Of a stretch of 64,000 bases of DNA, positions 1 to 8,218 are shown one piece after another. Source of the stretch: Gallionella sp. (GTDB lineage: Bacteria > Pseudomonadota > Gammaproteobacteria > Burkholderiales > Gallionellaceae); NCBI GenBank assembly GCA_030652475.1, contig JAUSAO010000098.1:29553-93552 (forward strand), read 5' to 3'. The notes under the pieces were generated by a model, which saw only the letters and a program-made list of their open reading frames with translations, was not told the origin of the DNA and ran no database searches. Position numbers and translations under genes: made by a program. How positions within the stretch are numbered: position 1 is the first letter of the stretch; each line of letters opens with the position of its first letter.

Positions 1-381
1 CTCAAATCCAAATGAACCCAACGCCGTATTCGTAATCAGCATTTGATTTTGATTGCGATTGGGAATCGGCCCCATGGATGCCAAGGGAGCGGTAAGCGAG
101 GCAGCTACAGCCGCAACCGCTTCGGTAAAACTATTCACCGCCTTCATGCCGAAGTCAGCAAAGATGCCATGTGTGCCGATGACCGGGCGACCATTAAAGG
201 TTAATTTGGCACGTGCTGGCTGATATTTATCCTGCATGGTCGCTTCAATTTTATGGGCAACCTCTTCGAGACGAGCCAACAGGCTGCCACGGTCAAGAAC
301 ATCCTCTTCCGGTGTCGCGCTAAGCATGCGTTCCAGCGAACTCTTTTCGGCTAGAAGCTGTAAGTGATTTTGTTTGTTCAT
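1..381 (-). CDS. Hypothetical protein, N-terminal part (runs off window edge)
   Basis: An open frame of 127 codons starts at ATG 381 and is still open at base 1, so the C-terminus lies outside the window. I do not recognise the family. The first 50 or so residues are helical and charged (MNKQNHLQLLAEKS, then ERMLSATPEEDV and LLARLEEVAHKIEA) and look like a coiled-coil or dimerisation segment. A more hydrophobic Ala-rich part follows (EAVAAVAASLTAP). Its start overlaps the stop of the upstream nucleotidyltransferase-like gene by 4 bp (ATGA), so the two are probably translationally coupled. Coupled small genes beside a restriction enzyme suggest a toxin-antitoxin or accessory defence pair, but this is only inference from context. 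Confidence 0.6.
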   Translation of the reverse strand, partial: MNKQNHLQLLAEKSSLERMLSATPEEDVLDRGSLLARLEEVAHKIEATMQDKYQPARAKLTFNGRPVIGTHGIFADFGMKAVNSFTEAVAAVAASLTAPLASMGPIPNRNQNQMLITNTALGSFGFE

Positions 382-965
382 GGCTGTATCCCTTGGTTGC
401 GGAGATTGTTCAATGCTTCTTTTGCATCAGCATCTTCAGCATGGGCAAGATCAACTTGCACATACCCTTTCCAACTTTGATTGCGGCGATGTGACCACAT
501 GCTATACCAATAGGTTGCTTGTGTGATCAATCGCTCCGCAGTCATTCCAAGATGCACAAGGTAGGAATCCACCTGGTAATCATTCTTTAATTTTTGATGG
601 GCGGATGCATCGAATAGCTGAGGAAATTGCGACAATAAATCTCTTTGTGATTTATTGTCGGGTAGCCGGTAAAACGTGACCAGATCAATATCCTTGGGCG
701 CTCTCGATTTCAGTACTTCGACGTTTTCAAGGAAGCTGCCGTCCAGCCATTGAAATCCTCGTGTTAAGCCTGCATCATGCAAGGCGGCGCGGTAGCGCAG
801 CAAGCCGTCAAGTATGATAATTCGCTCTTTACTTGTGCCAAATCGCAAAACAAAATCCACTAAAGATACGCTGTACGGGGATCGTTCTGCCGCTGATGGA
901 TTAAGTTCATTGACGGGAGGAATCAGGCACTGCGCGTTCCAAGCCGGGATGGCAACGGTCATCAT
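378..965 (-). CDS. DUF6932-like nucleotidyltransferase-fold protein
   Basis: A 195-residue protein. Residues near 75-98 show GSFLENVEVLKSR and then APKDIDLVTF. A GSF motif followed by D-x-D is the metal-binding signature of the DNA polymerase beta/MNT nucleotidyltransferase fold, as in DUF6932 and many antitoxin- or abortive-infection-associated proteins. The gene starts with two ATGs (965 and 962), with GAGG about 8 bases upstream of the first. It lies 87 bp after the stop of the restriction-modification gene on the same strand and overlaps the next gene by ATGA, so all three may be one transcript. No substrate can be assigned. AMPylation of a partner or target is possible by analogy with MNT proteins, but nothing here proves activity. 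Confidence 0.6.
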   Translation of the reverse strand: MMTVAIPAWNAQCLIPPVNELNPSAAERSPYSVSLVDFVLRFGTSKERIIILDGLLRYRAALHDAGLTRGFQWLDGSFLENVEVLKSRAPKDIDLVTFYRLPDNKSQRDLLSQFPQLFDASAHQKLKNDYQVDSYLVHLGMTAERLITQATYWYSMWSHRRNQSWKGYVQVDLAHAEDADAKEALNNLRNQGIQP

Positions 966-1051
966 GTTATAGGCCTCAACTGTTTACAGGGATGCATCAT
1001 ACAGATGAAAATTGGCAGCGTCATTTGTAGCTGAACGGAGTAAGTCGTTCA

Positions 1052-4045
1052 TCACTTTGTAACTTTCTGGATGCGTTTTGCTTTTGTGGCGAGTACCGGC
1101 AGCAGGCTGGTAAGCTGCTGGTAGCGCTCGAACAGGAATTCAACTCTTTGTGCATCACTGGTGAAGGCGGCTTTGCGGTAGCAGGCATCCACGGCGCGGT
1201 CGAGGGCTTGGTGGGCTTTGACCAGCGCGGGCGGCATGGTGAGCGGGTCGTAGAGGTCGGCAAGGGATGCTGAGTTCGCTGTACTCACATGCTCCCCCTC
1301 ACCCCCAGCCCCTCTCCCAGAGGGCGAGGGGAGCATAAATTGCGCACGGGCATCCAGTACGGCTTGGGCGGCGGCTTCAATGGCTGCAACCTTAACCCCT
1401 CCCGGCCTCCCCTTGTCAGGGGAGGAGCCGCTGCTCTGCTCTCCCCCTGACAAGGGGGAGAGCTTGCGAGGGGGCATGGAGGGGGTTTCAGGCCACGGGA
1501 AGTTGTTATAGACGATGCCCGCCGAATAGCGGTAATCGCTTTTCAAACGTCCGCAGGTGTAGCGCACCCATGCCATGTGCATGGTGGAAGTCAGGATGCC
1601 GAAGTGGTAAAGGGTGGCGTTAGGAATAGTCAGGCACAGATTGCTGGCAACAACTTCTGGTGGCATGAAACCAATTGGAATGAAATTGCGTCGTTCGGAT
1701 GAAACGCTTGGAACAATCAAATAATCTGCCTCTGGCTGACGATCCTCAGTGAATAATGTAGGTCTGCTAGACCATTCACGCGTAGCCGCTTTCTTACTGG
1801 CAAGGCGCATTTTCTTTACACCTTCTACACGCTGAACAACTTCTGGCATGGAGCGTAATTCATTCGGCGGGCAATCCTTAAGCCACAAGCACCAACGTTC
1901 AATGCCATTGATAAATTCATCTGCTCCCATGAAAGGCCGAATCCAGACTGCCGCTTTAGGCTCAACGGCTAATAACTGTTGCTTCTGCTCTGAATTCAGT
2001 AGCAAGTAGCCGCCGTCTGTAGGTTGGCTACCTTTTGACATTTCAACAATAATGCATATCGGCTTGCCACGTTTTTCCAGCAAAACATCCAGCGCATCAA
2101 TCAGGTAAGGATTGATGTTACCAACTTTGATTTCCTGCGCATCCGAATCCGGTTTTTCATAGTCCCAGATGCACTTATCGCTCACATCGAAAGGCGCGAA
2201 GCCGATGATGACGCAATGCACCGCCGCCTTGCCGCGTGCGGCATTGCTCCATTTAAAGGTGCGGTGGGCGAAGTGAAGCTTGATGTGATACTTGTTCAGC
2301 AACTCGCCCCACAGAATGCCGACCTGTTCGCCTTGCGTGATGGAGTTGGTGGAAACAAAGGCGGTGCGAATTTTTGTTCCCTCACCTTCAAGGGGAGGGT
2401 TAGGGCGGGGATGGGGTAATGTTGGCGTGCAATTTTCACCCATCCCCCTCCCAGCCTCCCCCTTGAAGGGGGAGGAGCTTTCGCTAGCCATGTACTGCGC
2501 CGCTTTGAGATACCACGCGGCGACATAATCCAGCACCCCGGCGCCTTTTACACCGTGGAAAATCTGTTCCATTTCGCGGCGCTGACCATCGTCCAGCATC
2601 TTGGAACCAATGAACGGCGGGTTGCCGAGGATGTAATTCACGTCTGGTGCGACGTCGCGCCAATCCAGCGATAGCGCGTTACCACAGGCGATGGTGGCGG
2701 ATTTTTTGAGTGGCAGGCGGGCGAAGTAGTTGCCGAATTCTTCCGAAATCAACTGGTTCATCTGGTGGTCGGTGAGCCACATCGCGACCTGGGCAATTTG
2801 CGCGGGAAACTCTTCGATCTCGATACCGTAGAACTGATCCACATCCAGCCAGACGATTTCCGATATATCGAGAAAACCGGTTTCGCGCTTTTTGTAGAGC
2901 TCGCGTAACAAATCCAGTTCCAGCAAACGCAGTTCGCGGTAAGCGATGATAAGGAAATTACCGCAACCGCAGGCCGGATCGAAAAATTTGAGTTTGCTGA
3001 GTTTCTCGTGAAATTCGGTCAATTTCTTCGCGTTACCACGGCAGGCTTCAAACTCGCTGCGCAATTCATCAAGAAATAAAGGCTTGATTAATTTAAGAAT
3101 ATTGGCTTCCGAGGTGTAGTGCGCACCCAAGTTACGGCGCAGCTTGTCATCCATCACCGACTGAAATAGTGAACCAAAAATGGCCGGTGAGACACGACTC
3201 CAGTCCAGCGCACAGCAATCGAGCAACTGGTTGCGCATCCTGGTATCGAAGCTGGCGCTGGGCAGATGTTCGGCAAACAACTTGCCGTTGACGTAGGCAA
3301 AGTCGGCCAGCTGTTCGTCGAGATTCTTCAGGCGGCGAGCTTGCGGCGTATTGAGTACCTCGAACAGTTGCGCCAGATGCGCCGCCAAATCGCCGCCATC
3401 CCCGGCAGTCTTGTTGCTGATGAATTCCTGAAACTGTTGGCGTTCAAAAATGCCCGTGTCCTCGGCAAACAGGCAGAACAACAGGCGGACGAGGTAGTGT
3501 TCGAGCGCATGACCTTCATAGCCAATGTCCTTGAGGGCATCGTGCAATTTTCCCATCAGTTCAGCAGCCTTGATGTTGACCGGATCTTCCGGCTGAATCG
3601 GGCGGGTCTGGTAACCGGCGATGAAACCGAAGCATTTGATGTTTTTGTGCAGGTCGCGCAATGCAAATTCGTGCTGTTCACCGTCTTCAAGATCATACAA
3701 ACGAAAACGGGCGAAATCGGACACCAGCACGTATTTCGGCAGCTCGCGTTCCTTGATGCCGGGGAAGTAATCGAGCGCCTGAATATAGGCTTTGTCCAAA
3801 TCCTTACCGCGCGATTTGTGCTCGACCAGCAGCTCGCCTTTCCAGAACAGATCGATGTAGCCCTGTTTATTGCCGAGCTTTTTCACCGGTTCTTCAAAGC
3901 TGGCGACGCGCTTGCGGTCTATGCCGAAGACGTTAAGAAACTCCGTCCAGAACGCCTTGGCTTCGGCATCCTCCGAGGTTTCATTTTCCCAGCGCTTGGA
4001 AAACTCCACTGCCCGACTACGAATCTCATTCCAGCTTAACGGCAT
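1052..4045 (-). CDS. MmeI-like type IIL restriction-modification enzyme (single chain)
   Basis: A 997-residue fused endonuclease, N6-adenine methyltransferase and specificity protein of the MmeI family. The N-terminal nuclease has D65, nine residues, then E75-H-K77, the spacing of the MmeI catalytic site. The methyltransferase has LGAHYTSEANI (motif X, about 307-317), FDPACGCGNFL (motif I, 355-365) and NPPF (motif IV, 475-478). The target-recognition and C-terminal helical domains follow. ATG 4045 was chosen because MPLSWNEIRS is a typical family start; a longer frame would overlap lipB. It begins only 9 bp after the lipB stop. Three palindromic repeats are read in frame (about residues 521-558 and two near the C-terminus), each in a position where relatives, as I remember them, have short loops. 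All catalytic motifs are intact, so it may still be active. The recognition site cannot be predicted. Confidence 0.9.
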   Translation of the reverse strand: MPLSWNEIRSRAVEFSKRWENETSEDAEAKAFWTEFLNVFGIDRKRVASFEEPVKKLGNKQGYIDLFWKGELLVEHKSRGKDLDKAYIQALDYFPGIKERELPKYVLVSDFARFRLYDLEDGEQHEFALRDLHKNIKCFGFIAGYQTRPIQPEDPVNIKAAELMGKLHDALKDIGYEGHALEHYLVRLLFCLFAEDTGIFERQQFQEFISNKTAGDGGDLAAHLAQLFEVLNTPQARRLKNLDEQLADFAYVNGKLFAEHLPSASFDTRMRNQLLDCCALDWSRVSPAIFGSLFQSVMDDKLRRNLGAHYTSEANILKLIKPLFLDELRSEFEACRGNAKKLTEFHEKLSKLKFFDPACGCGNFLIIAYRELRLLELDLLRELYKKRETGFLDISEIVWLDVDQFYGIEIEEFPAQIAQVAMWLTDHQMNQLISEEFGNYFARLPLKKSATIACGNALSLDWRDVAPDVNYILGNPPFIGSKMLDDGQRREMEQIFHGVKGAGVLDYVAAWYLKAAQYMASESSSPFKGEAGRGMGENCTPTLPHPRPNPPLEGEGTKIRTAFVSTNSITQGEQVGILWGELLNKYHIKLHFAHRTFKWSNAARGKAAVHCVIIGFAPFDVSDKCIWDYEKPDSDAQEIKVGNINPYLIDALDVLLEKRGKPICIIVEMSKGSQPTDGGYLLLNSEQKQQLLAVEPKAAVWIRPFMGADEFINGIERWCLWLKDCPPNELRSMPEVVQRVEGVKKMRLASKKAATREWSSRPTLFTEDRQPEADYLIVPSVSSERRNFIPIGFMPPEVVASNLCLTIPNATLYHFGILTSTMHMAWVRYTCGRLKSDYRYSAGIVYNNFPWPETPSMPPRKLSPLSGGEQSSGSSPDKGRPGGVKVAAIEAAAQAVLDARAQFMLPSPSGRGAGGEGEHVSTANSASLADLYDPLTMPPALVKAHQALDRAVDACYRKAAFTSDAQRVEFLFERYQQLTSLLPVLATKAKRIQKVTK
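1289..1336. repeat. In-frame palindromic repeat, copy 1 (restriction gene C-terminus)
   Basis: An imperfect palindrome with arms ATGCTCCCC and GGGGAGCAT around a second complementary part (CCCTC / GAGGG). Read on the reverse strand it encodes MLPSPSGRGAGGEGEH between a conserved RAQF and a later SLADLYDPLTMPP segment. It keeps the reading frame. Confidence 0.75.
1395..1487. repeat. In-frame palindromic repeat, copy 2 (restriction gene C-terminus)
   Basis: Two nested palindromes: CCTCCCC..GGGGAGG near 1406-1425 and CTCTCCCCCTG..CAAGGGGGAGAG near 1439-1462. They are bounded by ACCCCTCC and GGAGGGGGT. In the protein it reads PPRKLSPLSGGEQ and then SGSSPDKGRPGG, placed between the conserved FPWPETPS and AAIEAAAQAVLDA segments. 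It keeps the frame. Confidence 0.75.
2379..2476. repeat. In-frame palindromic repeat, copy 3 (within methyltransferase domain)
   Basis: A long imperfect inverted repeat of about 98 bp. The arms are CCTTCAAGGGGAGGG and CCCTCCCAGCCTCCCCCTTGAAGG. It adds about 38 residues (SSPFKGEAGRGMGE, then PHPRPNPPLEGEG) between AAQYMA and RTAFVSTNSIT of the methyltransferase domain. It keeps the frame. Confidence 0.8.
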
Positions 4046-4053
4046 GGCTATCC

Positions 4054-4800
4054 TTAATCTTGGGGAGGCTGTTTGGATTCGACGTGTTGCTGTAATCCGT
4101 GGATCAAATTCTGCGCCAGTTGCGCCTGTAGTTCGCTGATGCCGACGGTGATGCCGAGTGCGACGCATTGGGTGACGCGCAGCCCGGTATAACCGCAGGG
4201 GTTGATGTGGCTGAACGGCGTCAGGCTCATGTCCACGTTGAGCGCGAGTCCGTGATAGCAGCAGCCGTGCCTGATTTTCAGGCCCAGCGAGGCGATTTTT
4301 GCATCGTCTACATATACGCCGGGCGCATCCACGCGACCCTGAGCCGCCACGCCATATTCGCCCAGCACATCGACCACCGCCTGTTCCATCAGATTGACCA
4401 GTTCGCGCACGTTGAGCTTCCAGCGGCGCAGGTCGAGCAGCAGATAGGCGACGATCTGGCCGGGGCCGTGATAGGTGATCTGCCCGCCGCGATCAATCTT
4501 GATGACTGGTATTTCGGTCGGATTGAGCAGGTGTTCGGGCAAACCGGCCAGTCCCTGCGTGTAGGTGGGCGGATGCTGCACCAGCCAGATTTCGTCGCGC
4601 GTATCGGGGGTACGCTCGGCCGTATATTTTTTCATCGCCTCCCAGGTCGGCTGATAGTCAACCAGGCCCAGGGTGTGTAAAAGTGGGGAAGCGGGAAGTG
4701 GGAAGCGGGAAGGGTGAGGCGCGCAGCTTCGCGCAGTTTCGCTATTGGTAACGGAAAGGTTTTTCACTTCTCCCTTAAACCCTTTCCCCTTCTCATTCAT
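4054..4800 (-). CDS. lipB: Octanoyltransferase LipB (lipoate biosynthesis), with N-terminal repeat insertion
   Basis: Transfers octanoyl groups from acyl carrier protein to the lipoyl domains of 2-oxoacid dehydrogenases and the glycine cleavage H protein. Family motifs are clear: [14 protein letters not shown], then [13 protein letters not shown] with the catalytic lysine, and NPCGYTG with the catalytic cysteine. ATG 4800 was chosen because it overlaps the ybeD stop by 4 bp (ATGA). This gives 248 residues, about 35 more than usual. The extra N-terminal part precedes the normal [13 protein letters not shown] start and comes from a low-complexity GGGAAGCGGGAAG-type repeat. lipA, the usual downstream partner, is absent; the restriction gene begins 9 bp after the lipB stop. 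Confidence 0.93.
   Translation of the reverse strand: MNEKGKGFKGEVKNLSVTNSETARSCAPHPSRFPLPASPLLHTLGLVDYQPTWEAMKKYTAERTPDTRDEIWLVQHPPTYTQGLAGLPEHLLNPTEIPVIKIDRGGQITYHGPGQIVAYLLLDLRRWKLNVRELVNLMEQAVVDVLGEYGVAAQGRVDAPGVYVDDAKIASLGLKIRHGCCYHGLALNVDMSLTPFSHINPCGYTGLRVTQCVALGITVGISELQAQLAQNLIHGLQQHVESKQPPQD
4681..4716. repeat. Short tandem GGGAAG-type repeat inside the lipB 5' region
   Basis: About three and a half units of a GGGAAGYG-type repeat (gggaagcgggaagtgggaag...). It is read through by lipB on the other strand as [11 protein letters not shown]. It explains the atypical LipB N-terminus. Confidence 0.65.
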
Positions 4801-5105
4801 AACACCATCTTTACCAGCGGGTGGTCGCATAATTCCTGATACACCGTATCCAGCTGCGTGCGCGAGGTGGCGCGTATGGTGCAGGTCAGGCTGATATATT
4901 TCGCGGTCTTGCTGGCGCGCATTTCCATGCCGACAGCGTCAAAATCCGGGGCGTGACGGGTGACGACATCCAGCACGGACTGGGCCAGATCGGGGTGTTG
5001 TGCCCCGAATATTTTGAGCGGGAAGTCGCAGGGATATTCGATCAGGCTCTCGTCATGCGGAATGACCGGCATTTCCGGACTGAATTTTTCGGGTGGTTTT
5101 TTCAT
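4797..5105 (-). CDS. ybeD: DUF493 family protein YbeD
   Basis: A 102-residue ferredoxin-like (ACT-type fold) protein of the YbeD/DUF493 family. It contains [11 protein letters not shown] and a central [18 protein letters not shown] segment (here [17 protein letters not shown]). Its role is not established; in many proteobacteria it sits between dat or dacA and lipB, as here. It overlaps both neighbours by ATGA (5102-5105 with dat, 4797-4800 with lipB), so it is very likely co-translated with them. Confidence 0.9.
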   Translation of the reverse strand: MKKPPEKFSPEMPVIPHDESLIEYPCDFPLKIFGAQHPDLAQSVLDVVTRHAPDFDAVGMEMRASKTAKYISLTCTIRATSRTQLDTVYQELCDHPLVKMVL

Positions 5106-5959
5106 GGGGCACGCATCACATCACGTTTGAATTCTTGATACAGGGTGTAAAGCTGTTTGAACATCGGGCCTGGCTGGGCGCTACCGACAGGTTTGCTGTC
5201 GAGCCGGGTGATTGCCAGCACTTCCCTGGGCGAAGAGGTGAGCAGCAATTCATCGGCATCGAACACTTCCGCTTTGGCAATCTTGCGCACTTCATGCGGA
5301 ATGGCATTGGCGGCGGCGATTTCCAGTATGACGTCATAGGTAATGCCGGGCAGCATCAGCTTGTCTTTCGGCGGCGCCAGCAGCGTGCCGTTTTTTACTA
5401 CAAAAATATTGCTGGCCGAGCCTTCGGTGAGGAATGCGTCGTCGCGGATCAGGATGGTTTCCGAACAGCCCGCATCTACCGCCATCTGGCGCAGCAGCAC
5501 GTTGGGCAGCAGCGAGATGGCTTTGATATCGCAACGCAGCCAGCGGTTATCCTGTGCCGTGACCGCGCACACGCCGCTGGTCAGTAATTCAGCCGGTGGT
5601 CGTGACAGGGGATTGCACATTACGAATACGGTAGGCGTGACCGGAGGGTTAGGGAAGGCCTGATCGCGCGGTGCTACGCCGCGTGTAATGTGCAGATACA
5701 GATATGAATCTTCCGAAGCGCTATCCGCGATGAGTTTATCGAAAATTGCCGTCCATTCCGTAATGGTGTGCGGATTGGCAAGCCGGATGCCCTCCAGGCT
5801 GCGTTGCAGGCGCTGCAAATGGGCGCTCAGGCGAAATACACGGCGCGAATACACCGGAATGACTTCATACACGCCGTCACCGAAGATGAAACCGCGATCC
5901 AGCACGGAAATCTTCGCTTCTTCGATCGGCAGGTATTGTCCGTTCAGATAGATGGTCAT
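5102..5959 (-). CDS. dat: D-amino acid aminotransferase (class IV PLP enzyme)
   Basis: A 285-residue fold-type IV transaminase that interconverts D-alanine and D-glutamate and so supplies peptidoglycan precursors. The start MTIYLNGQYLP followed by DRGFIFGDGVYEVIPV matches D-amino acid transaminases. K146 in CDIKAISLLPNVL is the expected PLP-binding lysine, and EGSASNIFVV is the conserved cofactor-phosphate loop. The gene stands 5 bp after the dacA stop and overlaps ybeD, within the dacA-dat-ybeD-lipB operon. A branched-chain or 4-amino-4-deoxychorismate lyase role is less likely, given the start motif and neighbours. Confidence 0.88.
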   Translation of the reverse strand: MTIYLNGQYLPIEEAKISVLDRGFIFGDGVYEVIPVYSRRVFRLSAHLQRLQRSLEGIRLANPHTITEWTAIFDKLIADSASEDSYLYLHITRGVAPRDQAFPNPPVTPTVFVMCNPLSRPPAELLTSGVCAVTAQDNRWLRCDIKAISLLPNVLLRQMAVDAGCSETILIRDDAFLTEGSASNIFVVKNGTLLAPPKDKLMLPGITYDVILEIAAANAIPHEVRKIAKAEVFDADELLLTSSPREVLAITRLDSKPVGSAQPGPMFKQLYTLYQEFKRDVMRAP

Positions 5960-5964
5960 TGCGC

Positions 5965-7116
5965 TTACCAGGGGCTGTATTTCTGTATCAGCAGCCGTAT
6001 GCTATCCCAGCCGCGTGAAAATACGTTGGCCAGTGTCACGCTATCCAGGGCGATTAACGGGAATTCCGCATAGGGCTTGCCCGCCAGGGTGAGTTTGAGT
6101 ATGCCCAGTTGCTGGCCGGAAGTGATCGGTGCGAGGATGGGCTGGCGGGTTTCTATGCTGGCCTTGAGTTGCGCAAACTGGCCTTTGGGTATGGTCAAAA
6201 ACAGATCCTGCCTGAAACCCAGCGCAACTTGACGATCCGTGCCTTTCCAGACACGGACTTTGGTGACGGGCTGGCTGTTTTGATAGAGTCGTACCGCATC
6301 AAAATTCTGGAAACCGAAGTTCAGTAATTTTTGGCTCTCAGAGGCGCGCTGACTATCAGAGTCTGCACCGAATAATACCGAGATCAGGCGGCGTTTGTCG
6401 CGCTTGGCGGAACCCACCAGACAAAATCCGGCGCTTTCGGTGTGTCCGGTCTTGAGGCCGTCGGCGTAAGGGTCCAGCCATAGCAGACGGTTGCGATTGG
6501 CTTGCGTGACATTATTGAAGGTGTAGTCGCGCAAACTGAACATGGGATAGTGTTCGGGAAAGTCGCGCAGCAAGGCGCCTGACAGCATTGCCATATCGTA
6601 GGCGCTGCTGTAATGCTGCGCGTCCGGCATGCCGACGGGATTGGTGAAGTGGGTGTTTTTCATGCCCATACGCTGGGCCTCTTTGTTCATCAGCGCGACA
6701 AAATTGGCCTCATTGCCGGAAATGCGGGTGGCGAGTGTGATCGCTGCATCATTGCCGGATTGCACGATCAGGCCATGCAGCAGTTCATCGACGGTCACTG
6801 TCTGTCCGGGTTTAAGCAGCATGCGCGATTCGCCACTGTTATTGGTGGTGGCTTCAGTCGGCGCGGTGAGGCTTTGATCCAGCGTGAGCGTGCCCTGTTT
6901 GATGGCAGCGAACGCAAGGTAGGCTGTCATCAGCTTGGTCAGCGAAGCGGGTTCCAGACGTGTGTTGCCGTTTTGGTTGAGCAATATCTGATTGCTGGAA
7001 AAGTCGTACAAAATATAGGATTTTGCCGCCAGAACGGGCGCTTCCGGTAGTTGTGCGGGCAGTGCGTAACTCGTTGCGGATAGCAGCAAGCTGATAAGTG
7101 ACAGGATGGCTTTCAT
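5965..7116 (-). CDS. dacA: D-alanyl-D-alanine carboxypeptidase (PBP5/6 family, serine type)
   Basis: A 383-residue periplasmic penicillin-binding protein that trims the terminal D-alanine from peptidoglycan pentapeptides. A signal peptide covers about residues 1-18 (MKAILSLISLLLSATSYA). The serine acyltransferase motifs are S58-x-x-K61 (SLTK), S-G-N at 120-122 and KTG at 222-224. After the catalytic domain comes the beta-rich PBP5-type C-terminal domain, ending in an amphipathic helix (NVFSRGWDSIRLLIQ) that can anchor the protein on the outer face of the inner membrane. It is the first gene of the reverse-strand operon. I see no strong ribosome-binding site before ATG 7116. Confidence 0.92.
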   Translation of the reverse strand: MKAILSLISLLLSATSYALPAQLPEAPVLAAKSYILYDFSSNQILLNQNGNTRLEPASLTKLMTAYLAFAAIKQGTLTLDQSLTAPTEATTNNSGESRMLLKPGQTVTVDELLHGLIVQSGNDAAITLATRISGNEANFVALMNKEAQRMGMKNTHFTNPVGMPDAQHYSSAYDMAMLSGALLRDFPEHYPMFSLRDYTFNNVTQANRNRLLWLDPYADGLKTGHTESAGFCLVGSAKRDKRRLISVLFGADSDSQRASESQKLLNFGFQNFDAVRLYQNSQPVTKVRVWKGTDRQVALGFRQDLFLTIPKGQFAQLKASIETRQPILAPITSGQQLGILKLTLAGKPYAEFPLIALDSVTLANVFSRGWDSIRLLIQKYSPW

Positions 7117-7316
7117 AATGAAGTGAGTTTTAACGATTGCCGATTATAGTCTTTGAGCGGCCGTCGGCGATAGTCGTAACGTTTCAAGGGATTTTTTGTG
7201 CTTGATAATGCCGGTTTCGTACCGTCGCTGGCCCGCACACATAGGCCTTTCGGCATATTGTCCTTTTTTCTGAGGCTGATATAAAGCATGATCGAAGATA
7301 ATGCCCCAGGAGAAAC

Positions 7317-7763
7317 ATGATGCAAGCAGTGTCCATTGCGCAGGATGTCGCCAGAAAATACGAGGCGGCTGATTTTGACAACTATGCCAGACGGGGTTTA
7401 CGTGACCGTTTGAATATCATCGCCGCAGCAGAGGCGCATGTGGTGTGGAAGAACCGTTTGGGAAGTCACGTACGGGGCGTCAGTCACGAACCGCTGGGCG
7501 CGGCTCTGCTCGGGCAGGACGGCCCTTGCCAGTTGGGGCGCCTGATTAATGGTACGGCGCTTGCTGTATTTCACGGAAAGGATGCATACCAGCAGTTACG
7601 TGTGGCACATGAACAGTTTCATCAGCTGGCCCTGGTGGTGGTCGATAAGCTGAAGGCGGGTGATCGCAGTGGCGCAGAAGCCCTGTTTGATAATGAATAT
7701 AGCCATGCCCTGCACAACATTCTTCAGTCATTGAGCCAAATTAACAGACTGTTGCTGGAGTGA
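7317..7763 (+). CDS. Stand-alone CZB (chemoreceptor zinc-binding) domain protein
   Basis: A 148-residue soluble protein. The CZB signature is complete: H41 in AEAHVVWKNRL, C71 in GPCQLGRLING, and H98 and H102 in VAHEQFHQLA, a 3His/1Cys zinc site. In known proteins CZB domains sit at the C-terminus of chemoreceptors or regulate diguanylate cyclases by zinc or oxidant sensing. Here there is no partner domain in the same chain, and no receptor gene next to it. AGGAGA 2-3 bases before ATG 7317 supports the start. The nearby HDOD and RegBA genes are also signalling genes, but no direct link can be shown. Confidence 0.8.
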   Translation: MMQAVSIAQDVARKYEAADFDNYARRGLRDRLNIIAAAEAHVVWKNRLGSHVRGVSHEPLGAALLGQDGPCQLGRLINGTALAVFHGKDAYQQLRVAHEQFHQLALVVVDKLKAGDRSGAEALFDNEYSHALHNILQSLSQINRLLLE

Positions 7764-7918
7764 GAGAATCAGGAGCGAGGATGGAGTGTTACGTCCGTCA
7801 ATTTCTAAGGTGAAACTGGGGTGTTTTATCCCATGGATTTTAAGGGTGTTTCAGAAATTTCCTCCTGAATTGCATGGGACACATTTTCCAGAATGAAGTG
7901 CGTTTTTTTAAGTGGAGA

Positions 7919-7995
7919 GCTGTCAAGGGGACCGTGGAATAAATGGAAAGACGGATTTTGTCTTCCCGTTTATGCCGCGAAAGCCCCTTGACAGC
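7919..7995. repeat. Long intergenic inverted repeat (77 bp hairpin)
   Basis: A perfect 12-bp outer stem (GCTGTCAAGGGG with CCCCTTGACAGC) encloses further pairing (ATAAA, GG and AAGAC against GTCTT, CC and TTTAT). It has no T-run, so it does not look like a classical terminator. It lies in the 735-bp gene-free stretch 7764-8498. Nearby 8075-8093 (TTTGGGG / CCCCAAA) is another 7-bp stem. Confidence 0.7.
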
Positions 7996-8218
7996 GCGTA
8001 GCGACCCCACGCTACTGACTGCTGCTGGGGATGGCTTTATCTTCCACAGCGGCTGCCACATGGCGAATGCGGGGTTTGGGGCAGAGCCCCAAAAGCATTG
8101 CAACAAAACCACTAAAACACTTAATTTATGTCTTTTGTCACCATGAAATAGGTTGGGATGCGGAGTCTAAATGAATGCGGGACGTAACAATGGAGGAAAA
8201 ACCGTAGTAGTATTTTTA

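Noticed and set aside
3266..4039. 257-codon open frame on the plus strand inside the restriction gene
   Set aside because: Antisense shadow of the MmeI-like enzyme, whose motifs are unambiguous.
7840..8112. Open frame on the reverse strand in the repeat region
   Set aside because: No domain, overlaps the 77-bp hairpin and low-complexity repeats, no ribosome-binding site.
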